64,000 nucleotides of DNA from Umezawaea sp049997955 (GCA_049997955.1 JAEBDY010000020.1:62001-126000); one strand, 5' to 3'; positions 34,007 through 43,280 are shown, numbered from the stretch's first letter. The notes: generated from the sequence alone by a model not told the origin. Made by a program: numbers and translations.

Positions 34007-36016
34007 TCATCCCTTCACGGCACCCGCGGTGAGGCCCTCGGTCAGGAACCGCTGCCCGAACCCGTACATGAGCACGACCGGGATGCTGATCAGCAGCGAG
34101 GCCGCGGCCAACTGCCCCTGCGGCACGACGTCACCGAAGATCATCGACTGCATGCCGACGGGCAGCGTCTTGTAGTCGTCCTTGGTGATGAACACGAAGG
34201 CGAACAGGAACTCGTTCCACGCGTTGGTGAGCGTGAACAGCGCGACCGCGAGCAGGCCCGGTTTGGCCAGCGGCAGCACGATGTGGATGAACGCCCCGAA
34301 CCGCGTGCAGCCGTCGACCAGCGCGGCCTCCTCGAGGTCGGCCGGGATCGACTTGAAGTAGCCGACGAGCAGCCACGTCGCGAACGGCAGGGTGAACGTC
34401 GGGTAGGCGAGCACGAGCGACCACAACGAGTCGTTGAGCCCGATCCCGCTCATCATGCGGTACAGCGGGATGAACAGCAGCGCGCCCGGCATCACGTAGG
34501 TGAGCAGGATCGTCACCGTGAAGCTCTCCGAGCCCCGGAACTTCAGCCGTGCCAACGCGTAGCCCGCCAGCGCCGCGCAGACCAGGGCGATCGCGGTGGA
34601 CGCCACCGACACCAGGATCGTGTTGACGTACCAGGTGCCGAACGCCCTGCCCGTGAACAGGTTGGTGAACTGCTCGGTGCTCCACGGGGTCGGCCAGAGG
34701 TCGTCGGTGCGCGCGACGATCTGGTCGTCGGACTTGAAGGCCGTGACCGTCATCCAGTAGAGCGGGGCGAGCACGAAGCCCAGCAGGCCCACCAGCGCGA
34801 CCCCCGTGCCCGCGCCGCTGACCACGCGTGCGGCCAGCCGGTTGCCCCGCGCGGCCAGCGCGGAGACGACCCGTGCGACGGCGGCCGCGAGCACCACGAA
34901 CACACCCAGCACGAGCGCGGCCTTCCACACGATGTGCGGCGACGCCCAGACCAGCACGAGCACCGAGCCCGCGACGATCACCCACGGCAGCGCACTGCGC
35001 TGAGCGGGGGTCAGCCGCCTGCGCCCCATGTCGCCCGCGCTCGGCAGGTCGCTGCGCCGCATCATCCGCACCAGGATCACCACGAGGACGGCGATGATCG
35101 GCAGCATCACCAGCGTGACCGCGGCGCCCGCGCCCAGTTGCAGCTGCTGGATGGCCTTCGAGTAGGCCACCATCACGTACGGGGCGGTGGCGTCCCCTGG
35201 TCCGCCCTGGGTCATCAGCCAGATCAGGTCGAAGTTGTTGAACGTCCAGATCGACGACAGCAGCACCGTCACGATCATGATGTTGCGCAACCCCGGCAGC
35301 GTGATGTGCACGAAGCGCTGCCACTGCGAGGCGCCGTCCACCATCGCCGCCTCGTGGAGACCGCTGTCGATGGCCTTGAGCCCGGCGAGGAACGTCACCG
35401 TGAAGAACGGGATGCCCTTCCAGACGTTGACCAGGATGACCGCGGGCATCGCGAGCGCGGGATCGGACAGCCACTCCGCGGGCCACTTGTCGACGAGCCC
35501 GATCGAGGCGAGGACGGGCCCGATCCCGGAGTCGGTGAGCAGGACGTTGACGCTGCCGAAGATCGGGTCGAACAAGGACCGCCAGGTGAAGGCCGTGACG
35601 ACCGTCGGCACCACCCACGGCAGCAGGATCACCCCGGCGATGATCGCCCGACCGCGGCGCATGTGGTGCAGCATCAACGCCGCGATGAGGCCGAGGGTCA
35701 CCTTGAAGATCTCGGCGTACGCGGTGAAGACGAACGAGTTGAGCACGCCCTTGTGGAACACGGTGTCGTCGATGAGGGCGGTGTAGTTGTCCAGCCCGAC
35801 GAAGACCGTCTCCGCACCGTGGCGTTCCGTGGTGCTGGTGAAGATCGAGCTGACGATCGGGAACAGGATCAGGCCCGCGACCAGCAGCAGCGTCGGCCCG
35901 ATGAACACCGCGGCGAGGCGCCAGTCGCGTCCGAGCAGCCGCTGCGACGTGGTGAGCGAGGGCGACGCGGCCGGCGCCGGACGAACCGGCGCCGGCCGCG
36001 GACGCACGACGGTCAC
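34007..36016 (-). CDS. Fused ABC sugar permease (two MalF/MalG-type permeases in one protein)
   Basis: A 669-aa membrane protein carrying two complete binding-protein-dependent permease domains. The first (about 30-320) has the EAA loop EAAMVDGASQWQRFVHITLP. The second (about 395-665) has EEAALVDGCTRFGAFIHIVL. A hydrophobic stretch (about 335-390) links them and may keep the second domain correctly oriented. Normally these are separate genes (UgpA/UgpE type). The GTG start overlaps the stop of the binding-protein gene by GTGA. No ATPase gene is nearby, so a shared MsmK/MsiK-type ATPase is presumed. Confidence 0.88.
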   Translation of the reverse strand: MTVVRPRPAPVRPAPAASPSLTTSQRLLGRDWRLAAVFIGPTLLLVAGLILFPIVSSIFTSTTERHGAETVFVGLDNYTALIDDTVFHKGVLNSFVFTAYAEIFKVTLGLIAALMLHHMRRGRAIIAGVILLPWVVPTVVTAFTWRSLFDPIFGSVNVLLTDSGIGPVLASIGLVDKWPAEWLSDPALAMPAVILVNVWKGIPFFTVTFLAGLKAIDSGLHEAAMVDGASQWQRFVHITLPGLRNIMIVTVLLSSIWTFNNFDLIWLMTQGGPGDATAPYVMVAYSKAIQQLQLGAGAAVTLVMLPIIAVLVVILVRMMRRSDLPSAGDMGRRRLTPAQRSALPWVIVAGSVLVLVWASPHIVWKAALVLGVFVVLAAAVARVVSALAARGNRLAARVVSGAGTGVALVGLLGFVLAPLYWMTVTAFKSDDQIVARTDDLWPTPWSTEQFTNLFTGRAFGTWYVNTILVSVASTAIALVCAALAGYALARLKFRGSESFTVTILLTYVMPGALLFIPLYRMMSGIGLNDSLWSLVLAYPTFTLPFATWLLVGYFKSIPADLEEAALVDGCTRFGAFIHIVLPLAKPGLLAVALFTLTNAWNEFLFAFVFITKDDYKTLPVGMQSMIFGDVVPQGQLAAASLLISIPVVLMYGFGQRFLTEGLTAGAVKG

Positions 36017-37434
36017 TGCTCGTAGCCCTGCTGCTCGAAGACCTCGACGATCCGGGCGTGGGTCGAGGCGACGGCGTCGGCGGGCCGGGTGCCCTGGATG
36101 ACCGACTGCATCATGTCGGTCAGCAGGTAGGCGGCTGTGGCGGCTTGCTCGCCGGGGCTCGGGGCCTGGGGGAACGCGTAGCCGGTGGTGGAGGTCAGCG
36201 GGAGCGGCGTGCGGGTCTGCTCCCGCAGCGCGGGGAAGGCCGGGTCACCGCTGGTGTAGTACGGATCGGAGTCCCACACCTTGTCCCACGAGGGGTTGAC
36301 CAGGCACGGTGCTCCCTTCGCGACACCGAGCAGCGCGCTCCCGCCGACCATGAACTTCGCCACCAGCTTGGCGAGGTCGGGGTTCTTCGCCCCCTTGAAC
36401 ACGACGAACGAGTTGGACTCGCCGAACGCGAGCGGCTTGTCGATCGCCGGCCCGGTGGCGCCGTTGAACGGATGGGTGTTGGCGTAGACCGGGTTGTTCT
36501 TGGTCTTCGAGTCGGCGTAGACGCTGAACTGGTTGAGCGTGAGCCCCAGGATCTGGGCCAGCCAGTTCTCGTTGTTGCTCGAGTCGGTCCAGCTCCCGAT
36601 CCCCGGTGGCAGCATCGGCGCGTACTTCGGGTTGGTGTAGATGTCGCCGATGAACGTGACGGCGGCGACGGTCTCCGGCGAGTTGAACACCACCTTCGTT
36701 CCGGTGTTGTCCGCGATCGCCCCGCCGTAGGTGTTGATGACGTTCGCGATGAAGCCGTTGGCGTCGCCGGAGCGGTTCACCGTGAGACCCCAGCCGAAGC
36801 GCCGCTTCGCCGGGTCGGAGACCGCCAAAGCGTTGTCGCGCAGTTCCTCCCACGTGTAGTGCGGCTTGAGCGGGAGGCCCTTCTCCTCGTACCAGTCCTT
36901 GCGCAGGTACATCGCGGACGCGATGAAGTGGTAGGGGATCGCGAACCAGCGCCCGTCGAACACGCAGTAGTTGCTCGCCTCCGTCGCGGGCTCCCCGTAG
37001 AGCGCGCGCATCTCCTCGACCACGTCGGTGACGTCGGTGAGGGCACCGAGGTTGTGGAGCTGGCCGACGAACCGCCGATCGCTCACGAAGGCCAGATCGC
37101 GGCTGGTGCCCGCCTTCACCTCGGCGTCCATCTTCGCGACCATGTCGCCCGCGTCACCGGAGACCAGGTCGTTGCCGACCGTGGTGCCGGTGGCCCGCGC
37201 GAACACCTGCAGCGAATTGTCCAGCGCCTTGTTGGCGGTCTCCGAGTACAGCTTCTGCGACAGCATCCCCACCGACCCCCCGCGGAGCGAGGCCGCCTGG
37301 TCGAGCAGTGCCTGGGGCACTTGGACGTCCACCTGCGGCGCGGCGGGGCTGCCCCCGCACCCGGCGAGACCCAGCACTCCCAGCGCGCTCATCCCGAGGA
37401 ACGTGCGCCTCGACAGGTCCGTTTTCTCTTCCAT
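36013..37434 (-). CDS. Extracellular sugar-binding lipoprotein, Tat type
   Basis: A 473-aa family 1 solute-binding protein. The N-terminus has DLSRRTFLGMSALGVLGLAG followed by Cys: a twin-arginine motif plus a lipobox, so export is probably by Tat and the protein is lipid-anchored. Domain features include VFDGRWFAIPYHFIASAMYL and YTWEELRDNALAVSDP. GAGAGGAG lies upstream of the ATG at 37434. It is the first gene of a two-gene operon with the fused permease and defines import specificity, probably for a sugar acid or oligosaccharide given the neighbouring dehydratase and aldolase. Confidence 0.87.
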   Translation of the reverse strand: MEEKTDLSRRTFLGMSALGVLGLAGCGGSPAAPQVDVQVPQALLDQAASLRGGSVGMLSQKLYSETANKALDNSLQVFARATGTTVGNDLVSGDAGDMVAKMDAEVKAGTSRDLAFVSDRRFVGQLHNLGALTDVTDVVEEMRALYGEPATEASNYCVFDGRWFAIPYHFIASAMYLRKDWYEEKGLPLKPHYTWEELRDNALAVSDPAKRRFGWGLTVNRSGDANGFIANVINTYGGAIADNTGTKVVFNSPETVAAVTFIGDIYTNPKYAPMLPPGIGSWTDSSNNENWLAQILGLTLNQFSVYADSKTKNNPVYANTHPFNGATGPAIDKPLAFGESNSFVVFKGAKNPDLAKLVAKFMVGGSALLGVAKGAPCLVNPSWDKVWDSDPYYTSGDPAFPALREQTRTPLPLTSTTGYAFPQAPSPGEQAATAAYLLTDMMQSVIQGTRPADAVASTHARIVEVFEQQGYEQ

Positions 37435-37530
37435 GACCACTCCTCTCGCGTCCGGTCGAGCGGACGCGTACCGACGGGGCGACAGTGCAACCGGCGGTAC
37501 AGCGAGGCGAGGGCCCCGCTGCCGGGTCGT

Positions 37531-38191
37531 TCATGCGGCGAAGGACGCCGAACTGCTGATGCGTTGTCCTGGCAGCCCGTCGAACCGCACGGCATCCGCG
37601 AAGTCGACGAGCTTCGCGCGGTAGCCGATGTCGGCACCGCGGAAGGCTGTCGTGTGGGTGGTGGCGTCAGAGCTGCCGCGCGTCACGCGGTGCGCCGACT
37701 CGGATCCGGCGAGCACGCCCTCGGTAACGTGCGGTCGCCGCAGAGCAGCCGGATCCGGATGATGTGGTGCACGTCGGCGTCGAGCACCGCGTGGGAACAG
37801 CGCAAGTCGTTGCGGTGGGGGAAGTTCTCGTCCACCAGGAAGGTCCGGCCCGGATGTCCGGCCGCCAGCGCGAGGAAGGCCGCGGTCTGCTCCGCATCGA
37901 CGCCGGTCGGCTTCTCGCGGAGCACGTCCTCTCGGCCGTGAGCGCGTCGCGCGCCACCTCGGACAGGTGCGGGATCGGAACCAGCAGGGCGCCCATGTCG
38001 TCGTGGGCCGGTATCGCGGCCTGGGCTGGATCGGCCCTGCCGCAGTCGGGTAATCGCCTGCCCTGCTCGGCGAACGCGGTGGCCGGGTACCGTTCGGCGA
38101 GCCTGCGCAACGCAGGCCGGTGCAGCTCCTCGACCGCGCGACCGGTGCCGATCAGCCCCGACCGGATCGGCGGGATCGCAGGTGCTGCCAT
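37531..38191 (-). pseudogene. Broken Gfo/Idh/MocA oxidoreductase gene
   Basis: The start ATG at 38191 and the N-terminus SGLIGTGRAVEELHRPALRR (Rossmann motif) are intact. A frameshift then shifts LREKPTGVDAEQTAAFLALA (the EKP motif) to another frame. A third frame ends GYRAKLVDFADAVRFDGLPG with a stop at 37531. About 150 residues of the usual 340-380 are missing. It once sat between the binding-protein gene and the GntR gene as part of the sugar-acid locus. Confidence 0.8.
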
Positions 38192-38243
38192 GCCTCGTCC
38201 GTCCTCGTCATCGGTTCCGGATCTCGGTGGTGCAGTGCGGAAG

Positions 38244-38990
38244 CTAGCGGCGCCGGGGGGCCCGCTTGGTCTGCTGCTTCTTCTTCTCCGCGAGGAGAGT
38301 GGAGTTGTTGCTGAGGTGTTTGCGCATCGCCGCGCGAGCACCTTCCGGGTCGCGCGCCACGAGTGCCTCGTAGATCTCCGTGTGGTCGGTGGTGGCGCAG
38401 TGCAACGCGGTCGGCGCCTCGTTGGTGATGCGTCGGCTGGCCGTGCCGAGCCAGCGGGCGGAGTACATGATCCGGTCGAGGATGCGGTTGTCGGCCGCCC
38501 GGCAGATCTCCATGTGGAACTCGTGGTCGACCTCTAGGTAGGCCTCGGGGTCCGCCTCGAGCGCCGACATGCGGTCGATCCCGCCCCTGAGCCGGTCCAG
38601 CGTCTCGTCGGTGACGCTGGCCGCGGCCATCGCGGCGAGTTCGGGTTCGAGCAGCACGCGCATCTGGTGCAGCTCCTGCAACAGCTCGCCGACTATCTCC
38701 TCGGGCAACCACTCGATCAGCAACGGGCTCAGGTAGTCCCACTCGGCGCGGGGGCGCACGACGACGCGGCGGCCCTGGGCGACGTCGACGATGTCGAGCG
38801 AGGCGAGGATCTTGAGCGTTTCCCGCGCCACCACGCGGGAAACGCCGAACTCCTGGGAGATGTCGAGCTCGGACGGGGCCGGACCTTCCCCGAGATCGCC
38901 ACTGACGATGCGCCGGGTCAGGTGTGCCGCCACCTGCACCGGGAGGGTCCGGACCTTGACAGCGTCCGGAGACTCTTGTCTCCTTTGCAT
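38244..38990 (-). CDS. GntR-family regulator with FCD domain
   Basis: A 248-aa FadR-type regulator. The winged helix (about 15-80) has SELDISQEFGVSRVVARETL. The FCD ligand-binding domain carries the family metal-site residues DHEFHMEICRAADNRIL and CATTDHTEI. A lysine-rich tail (KKKQQTKR) is unusual. It is divergent from the dehydratase gene across 72 nt with an inverted repeat. It probably represses the sugar-acid locus until the acid binds. No Shine-Dalgarno is evident before the ATG. Confidence 0.88.
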   Translation of the reverse strand: MQRRQESPDAVKVRTLPVQVAAHLTRRIVSGDLGEGPAPSELDISQEFGVSRVVARETLKILASLDIVDVAQGRRVVVRPRAEWDYLSPLLIEWLPEEIVGELLQELHQMRVLLEPELAAMAAASVTDETLDRLRGGIDRMSALEADPEAYLEVDHEFHMEICRAADNRILDRIMYSARWLGTASRRITNEAPTALHCATTDHTEIYEALVARDPEGARAAMRKHLSNNSTLLAEKKKQQTKRAPRRR

Positions 38991-38995
38991 GTCAT

Positions 38996-39014
38996 CAGCT
39001 TATCGGACAAGCTG
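38996..39014. promoter_or_regulatory. Probable GntR operator
   Basis: CAGCTT (38996-39001) and AAGCTG (39009-39014) are exact complements with a 7-nt spacer, adjacent to the GntR start and 48 nt before the dehydratase start. Size and position fit FadR-type sites. Confidence 0.5.
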
Positions 39015-39062
39015 GGCATCACAACAGTCCGTCAACGTGCGCAACCCGGCGGCGGGAGAGCA

Positions 39063-40220
39063 ATGCGGATCGTGAACGTGACAACGGCGGTGGTGGCCTA
39101 CCACGGTCAGGCCACGCTGGTGCGGATCGACACCGACGAGGGAATCAGCGGGTTCGGCGAGGCCAATCCCGACGCAGGGGCGGGCGCCGTCGTCGGGATG
39201 ATCAACTTCCTGACGCCCCTCCTGATCGGCGAGGACCCGCGCAACGTCGAGCGGTGCTGGGAGAAGTTGCGCCGCAGCAAGGTCTTCGCGGGTCCCCAGG
39301 GCGGGGTGTTCGTGATCGCCCTGTCCGGGATCGAGCTCGCGTTGTGGGACATCGCGGGCAAGGCCGCGGGCCAGCCGGTCTACCGGATGCTCGGCGGGAA
39401 GTTCCGCGACCGGATCCGCCTCTACGCCGACTGCGGCGACGGCGACGACCCGGCGGGCTCGATCGCCGGGTGCGTCGACCGAGCCCAGCGGATGGTCGCC
39501 GAAGGCTTCACGGCCATCAAGTTCGACATCGACAACCTGAACCACCCCGCCAAGTTCGATGCCTTCAACCACACGATCAACGCCGCCGAGCTGCGATCGA
39601 TGGTCGAACGCGTAGCGGCCGTCCGGGAAGCGATCGGACCGGACGTCGACCTGGCCATCGACCTGCACGCCCGCTACGACGTGCCGAGCGCGTGCCGAAT
39701 CTCGTGGGAGCTCGAACCGTTCCACCTGATGTGGCTCGAGGAGCCGCTGCCCGCGGAGAACATCGACGCACTGGTGCGGGTGCGGGAGCAGACCCGCACG
39801 CCGATCTGCGCAGGCGAGAACCTCTACCTGCGCTGGGGATTCCGCGACCTGCTCGAACGCGGCGCCGTGGACGTCATCGAGCCGGACGTGCCGAAGTGCG
39901 GCGGCCTGGCCGAAGCCAAGAAGATCGCCAACCTCGCGGAGCTCCACTACATCCCCTTCGCACCGCACCTGGTGTCGACGCCGCTGGGCACGATGGCCAC
40001 GTCGCACCTGTGCGCGGCGATCCCCAACTTCTTCGTCCAGGAATGGCACGCCCTCGATGAGCGCGCGGTGTGGGACAGCTACGTCCACACCCCGGACGGG
40101 AGCGGCTCGATCGTCAAGGACGGCTACATCACGCTTCCCGACACTCCCGGCATCGGCGTGGAACTCGACCTGGACAGCGTCCGGGCCAACGCCGTCGCGG
40201 GCTACGGGGTGTTCGAGTAG
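39063..40220 (+). CDS. Enolase-superfamily sugar-acid dehydratase (mandelate racemase/galactonate dehydratase-like)
   Basis: A 385-aa enzyme. The capping domain is followed by a TIM barrel with AIKFDIDNL (K-x-D strand). The three metal ligands read as AIDLHARYD (Asp), WLEEPL (Glu) and CAGENL (Glu). IPFAPHLVSTPLGT supplies the barrel His of the dehydratase branch. Expected reaction: metal-assisted dehydration of an aldonic or uronic acid to a 2-keto-3-deoxy acid, which the RraA-like aldolase could then cleave. GGGAG precedes the ATG at 39063. Exact acid unknown. Confidence 0.87.
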   Translation: MRIVNVTTAVVAYHGQATLVRIDTDEGISGFGEANPDAGAGAVVGMINFLTPLLIGEDPRNVERCWEKLRRSKVFAGPQGGVFVIALSGIELALWDIAGKAAGQPVYRMLGGKFRDRIRLYADCGDGDDPAGSIAGCVDRAQRMVAEGFTAIKFDIDNLNHPAKFDAFNHTINAAELRSMVERVAAVREAIGPDVDLAIDLHARYDVPSACRISWELEPFHLMWLEEPLPAENIDALVRVREQTRTPICAGENLYLRWGFRDLLERGAVDVIEPDVPKCGGLAEAKKIANLAELHYIPFAPHLVSTPLGTMATSHLCAAIPNFFVQEWHALDERAVWDSYVHTPDGSGSIVKDGYITLPDTPGIGVELDLDSVRANAVAGYGVFE

Positions 40221-40332
40221 CGGACCCGATGTCCAGCCTTCCCACTACCTGTTCCCGAGCTGTCGGGGCTGATGAGTCCGCGACTGGTGCGCGGTGATCA
40301 TCTCCCTGCCACGTCACTGTCCACAATGGATC

Positions 40333-40376
40333 AGATCGGCAAACTCACTGCCTTGGGCTAAAAACTGTGCCGATCT
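40333..40376 (+). terminator. 9-bp inverted repeat followed by a T-run
   Basis: AGATCGGCA (40333-40341) pairs exactly with TGCCGATCT (40368-40376) and is followed by TTTA. The 26-nt loop is long, so it could also be an operator for the CBM2 gene. It lies 113 nt after the dehydratase stop. Confidence 0.45.
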
Positions 40377-40383
40377 TTTAGCT

Positions 40384-40412
40384 TTGACCCGTGGAGATCA
40401 CCTGGATAAGTT
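40384..40412 (+). promoter_or_regulatory. Candidate promoter of the CBM2 gene
   Basis: TTGACC (40384-40389) and TAAGTT (40407-40412) are spaced 17 nt apart, 33 nt before the ATG at 40446. Confidence 0.4.
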
Positions 40413-40445
40413 GTCCATGGGCCCATCGGCAGAGGGAGACGCGCG

Positions 40446-40913
40446 ATGTCGAAGCAGAAGTGCTCAGCGGCGCTGGCAGGCGCGGTGCTGCTCCTGGTGG
40501 GTGCCACCGGCCTGGTGCTGAACGCCGGATCCGGCGTCGCCGCGCCGTTCCCGAAGGCCGGTTCACCGGTCACGGTGATGTCGACCCCGCTCAAGCTCAC
40601 GTGCCGGGTCACCAACACCGTGAGCACGTGGGACGACGGCCTGGTCTCGGAGATCACCATCGCCTACAGCGGCTTCCCCCCGGCCAGGGGGTGGTCCCTG
40701 GTGTTCACCCTGCCTGCCGGGCAGACGATCACCTCCGGTTGGAACGCGACCTACTCGCCGTCCTCCGGCCAGGTGACCGCCACGAACGCCCCGCACAACG
40801 CGAACATCGACAACGGCCAGTCGGTGTCCATCGGCTTCCTGGCGGACCACACCGGTGACACGAGCAAGCCGACGTCCTTCACTCTCAACGGCTTGGCCTG
40901 CACGAACGGCTGA
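40446..40913 (+). CDS. Secreted stand-alone CBM2-type carbohydrate-binding protein
   Basis: A 155-aa protein. The signal peptide (GAVLLLVGATGLVLNAGSG, cleavage near GVAAP) is followed by a CBM2-like domain (about 50-153). The three surface aromatic positions of the family appear as STWDDG, ARGWSL and SGWNATYSP, and two Cys (LTCRV and LACTNG) frame it as the usual disulphide. There is no catalytic domain. It probably binds cellulose or chitin outside the cell, either as an accessory protein or in wall adhesion. GAGGGAG lies 8 nt before the ATG. Confidence 0.75.
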   Translation: MSKQKCSAALAGAVLLLVGATGLVLNAGSGVAAPFPKAGSPVTVMSTPLKLTCRVTNTVSTWDDGLVSEITIAYSGFPPARGWSLVFTLPAGQTITSGWNATYSPSSGQVTATNAPHNANIDNGQSVSIGFLADHTGDTSKPTSFTLNGLACTNG

Positions 40914-40957
40914 TCCGCTGCGGTGTCCGCCCCCGGCCGTCGATCCGGTCGAGTCGA

Positions 40958-41542
40958 CTACGGCGTTCGACGTCGTTCGCGCGCGTGGGCGTGGTGGCCG
41001 TCCTGGGTGAGGATCGCGAGGATCACTACCGGTCGCTTGCCGTGGGCGCCGATGGCGTGGGGGATCATCGTGGAGAACTCGGCGGCGTCCCCGGCCCGGA
41101 CCAGGACCAGGCGGTCACCGAGGCGGAGTTCGGCGGTGCCGGAGAGCACCATGAACCAGTCGCGACCGGGGTGCACCCCCGCCTCCTCCAACGGGGGCGC
41201 CGGAGTGGTGATGCGCATCTTGGCGACCGTGAGGTCGTTCGGGGTGCGTTCGCGAGCGAGCGTCCAGATCGTCATGCCCCGCTGGTCGTCGCGGTGGGGC
41301 CGGATCACGACGTCCTCGTCGTTCGGGGATTCGGCGAGCTGGTCGATCGTCGTGTCGAGCGCCTTGGCGATGGGGATCAGCTGGTCGAGCGCGATGCGCC
41401 TGCCCCCGGTCTCGATGCGGCTCAGGTTCGACGGGCTCAGGTAGCTGCGCTCCGCCAGCACGTCCAGTGACCAGCCCCGCGCCAGGCGAAGTGCCCTAAT
41501 CCGCTGCCTGACCAGCTGGTCCACGTCCACTTCTTGCTTCAT
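40958..41542 (-). CDS. XRE-family regulator with C-terminal cupin domain
   Basis: A 194-aa regulator. HTH residues about 10-62 include LDVLAERSYLSPSNLSRIET. A short linker leads to a cupin (about 100-185) with HPGRDWFMVLSGTAELRLGD and AAEFSTMIPHAIGA. Such proteins bind a small metabolite in the cupin and control a neighbouring pathway. The ATG at 41542 is preferred to an upstream TTG. It is divergent from a methyltransferase gene across 47 nt and is likely to regulate it. Confidence 0.87.
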   Translation of the reverse strand: MKQEVDVDQLVRQRIRALRLARGWSLDVLAERSYLSPSNLSRIETGGRRIALDQLIPIAKALDTTIDQLAESPNDEDVVIRPHRDDQRGMTIWTLARERTPNDLTVAKMRITTPAPPLEEAGVHPGRDWFMVLSGTAELRLGDRLVLVRAGDAAEFSTMIPHAIGAHGKRPVVILAILTQDGHHAHARERRRTP

Positions 41543-41589
41543 GGACAAGACTGTATGTCAGTGGAGCAAGACGGGCCTAGGGTCGTGGC

Positions 41590-42417
41590 ATGGCTCCCCC
41601 ACACGGTCCACCGCCCGTCCACTCCCACGGCCCCCACTTGGCCAGGCTGCTGGAACTCGACGCGGAGATCCACTCCGGGGTGCTCGCGGAAGCGGTGTCC
41701 CTCGTGAGCGGGTCGTCCGGGAACCCTGGCGACGTGCGGCGCGTGCTGGACGTCGGGGCGGGGACGGGAACGGGCAGCATCGCGCTGGCCCGCCGGTTCT
41801 CCTCGGCGACCGTCGTCGCCATCGACATCGACGAGCCGATGCTCGCGCTGGTCCGGGACCTCGCCGCGGCGTCAGGCCTGGCCGACCGGATCGTCACGGC
41901 CCACCTGGACATCGCCACCGCGGCGCCGGACGTCGGTCCCGCCGACGTGGCGTGGTCCTCCGCGGCGCTGCACGAGGTCGCCGACCCCGCTCGGGCGTTC
42001 CGGAACCTGTTCGAGGCGCTCCGCCCCGGCGGCCTCCTCGCGGTGCTCGAGATGGACGCCCCGCCGATGGTGCTCCCGACGACGCACGTCGACCTGGAGG
42101 AGCGGGTCCGCTCCGCAGGCGGCGCCACGTCGTCCACCGACCACCCGGACTGGACGTCCGCGATCGACACCGCGGGCTTCGAGGTGCTGAGCACGAACCG
42201 GTTGGCCTCCGACCTGGTGCTGCCCGCCGACGGTCCGGCGGGCGAGTACGCGGCCCTGGAACTGCGCCGCGTCGGCCACACGGCCATGCCCGCTCTGCGG
42301 GAGGGTGACCGAACGGCGCTGACGGCCCTCGCCGGTGACGGCGCGGGCTCCGTGCGATCCCTCGGCCACGTCCGGATCCGCGGCACCCGCACGCTCTGGA
42401 TCGCCCGGCGTCCCTGA
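41590..42417 (+). CDS. Class I SAM-dependent methyltransferase
   Basis: A 275-aa methyltransferase with motif I VLDVGAGTGTGSIAL (about 53-67), VVAIDIDEPML (acidic beta-2 residue) and ALRPGGLLAVLEM (motif III region). ADVAWSSAALHEVADP is the motif II strand. No signal or membrane segment. AGGG lies close before the ATG and the leader is very short. It shares a tight divergent region with the XRE-cupin gene. The substrate is unknown. Confidence 0.83.
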   Translation: MAPPHGPPPVHSHGPHLARLLELDAEIHSGVLAEAVSLVSGSSGNPGDVRRVLDVGAGTGTGSIALARRFSSATVVAIDIDEPMLALVRDLAAASGLADRIVTAHLDIATAAPDVGPADVAWSSAALHEVADPARAFRNLFEALRPGGLLAVLEMDAPPMVLPTTHVDLEERVRSAGGATSSTDHPDWTSAIDTAGFEVLSTNRLASDLVLPADGPAGEYAALELRRVGHTAMPALREGDRTALTALAGDGAGSVRSLGHVRIRGTRTLWIARRP

Positions 42418-42596
42418 CACGACTCCGCGCGACGGCACGCCCTGCCGTGCCGGCCCCTGGCGTGCCCGAAAACCCCGAGCACGCCCCGAAACCACCGGAA
42501 GGACTCCCTGGTGACCCGCGCTCACCACGGCGTTCGGCTGGACGGCCACCGTCTTCCTCGTCAGCGCGATCCTCACCCCTCGAAGGAGCGCTCGGC

Positions 42597-43280
42597 ATGA
42601 CCACCACGCACCTCCGGCCCGCGTCCACGACGCGCCGGACCCGCCTCGGCGGCGCCCTGCTCGCACTCGGCACCGTGCAGTTCCTCGTCCTGCACGTCAT
42701 CGTCCAGAACGCCTGGGTCCACCCCCGCTACAGCTGGTGGACCAACTACATCAGCGACCTCGGCGCCGTGCGCTGCGGGCCCGTGCTCGGCAACGACGTC
42801 TGCTCACCCCTGCACGCGGGCATGAACACCGCCTTCATCGCGCAGGGCGTGCTCCTGATCGTCGGGGTCGCCCTCACCGCGGACGCTTGGGCCGCCAAGG
42901 GGAATCGCCGGGTCTGGCAGGGCATGGTCGGGGTCACCGGCGCTTCGTGGATCGTCGTGGGCCTCGTCCCCGAGGACGTCGACCTGGCCGTCCACTCGAT
43001 CGGCGCGTTGCCGATCTTCGTCCTCGGCAACGCCGCCCTCGTCGCGGCAGGCGTCTCCGCGTCGACCCGGAACCGCCCGACCGCACGTGCGACGGCGCTG
43101 GTGCTCGGGGTCGTCGGCTTGCTCGGCTTCGCCCTGACCGTCTTCGCGGTCGCGAACCCCGGTGGCGCGATCGGCATCGGCTTCGCGGAACGCGTCACCG
43201 TGTTCCCCCTGCAGGTCTGGGCACTGGTCGTGGGGGTCGGCCTCCTGGCGCGGCCACACGAGCACCACCACGCCGACTGA
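42597..43280 (+). CDS. DUF998-family membrane protein
   Basis: A 227-aa integral membrane protein with six predicted hydrophobic segments from about 20 to 220. The family pattern NYISDLGAVRCG sits after the first helix, followed by CSPLHAGMNTAFIAQGVLLI. DUF998 proteins have no established role. GAAGGAG lies 8 nt upstream of the ATG at 42597. It follows the methyltransferase gene by 179 nt and may share its transcript. Confidence 0.83.
   Translation: MTTTHLRPASTTRRTRLGGALLALGTVQFLVLHVIVQNAWVHPRYSWWTNYISDLGAVRCGPVLGNDVCSPLHAGMNTAFIAQGVLLIVGVALTADAWAAKGNRRVWQGMVGVTGASWIVVGLVPEDVDLAVHSIGALPIFVLGNAALVAAGVSASTRNRPTARATALVLGVVGLLGFALTVFAVANPGGAIGIGFAERVTVFPLQVWALVVGVGLLARPHEHHHAD

Noticed and set aside
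42523..42596. Short frame reading TAFGWTATVFLVSAIL before the DUF998 gene, like an MFS tail
   Set aside because: Only about 20 residues, without context or other transporter pieces; could be chance.
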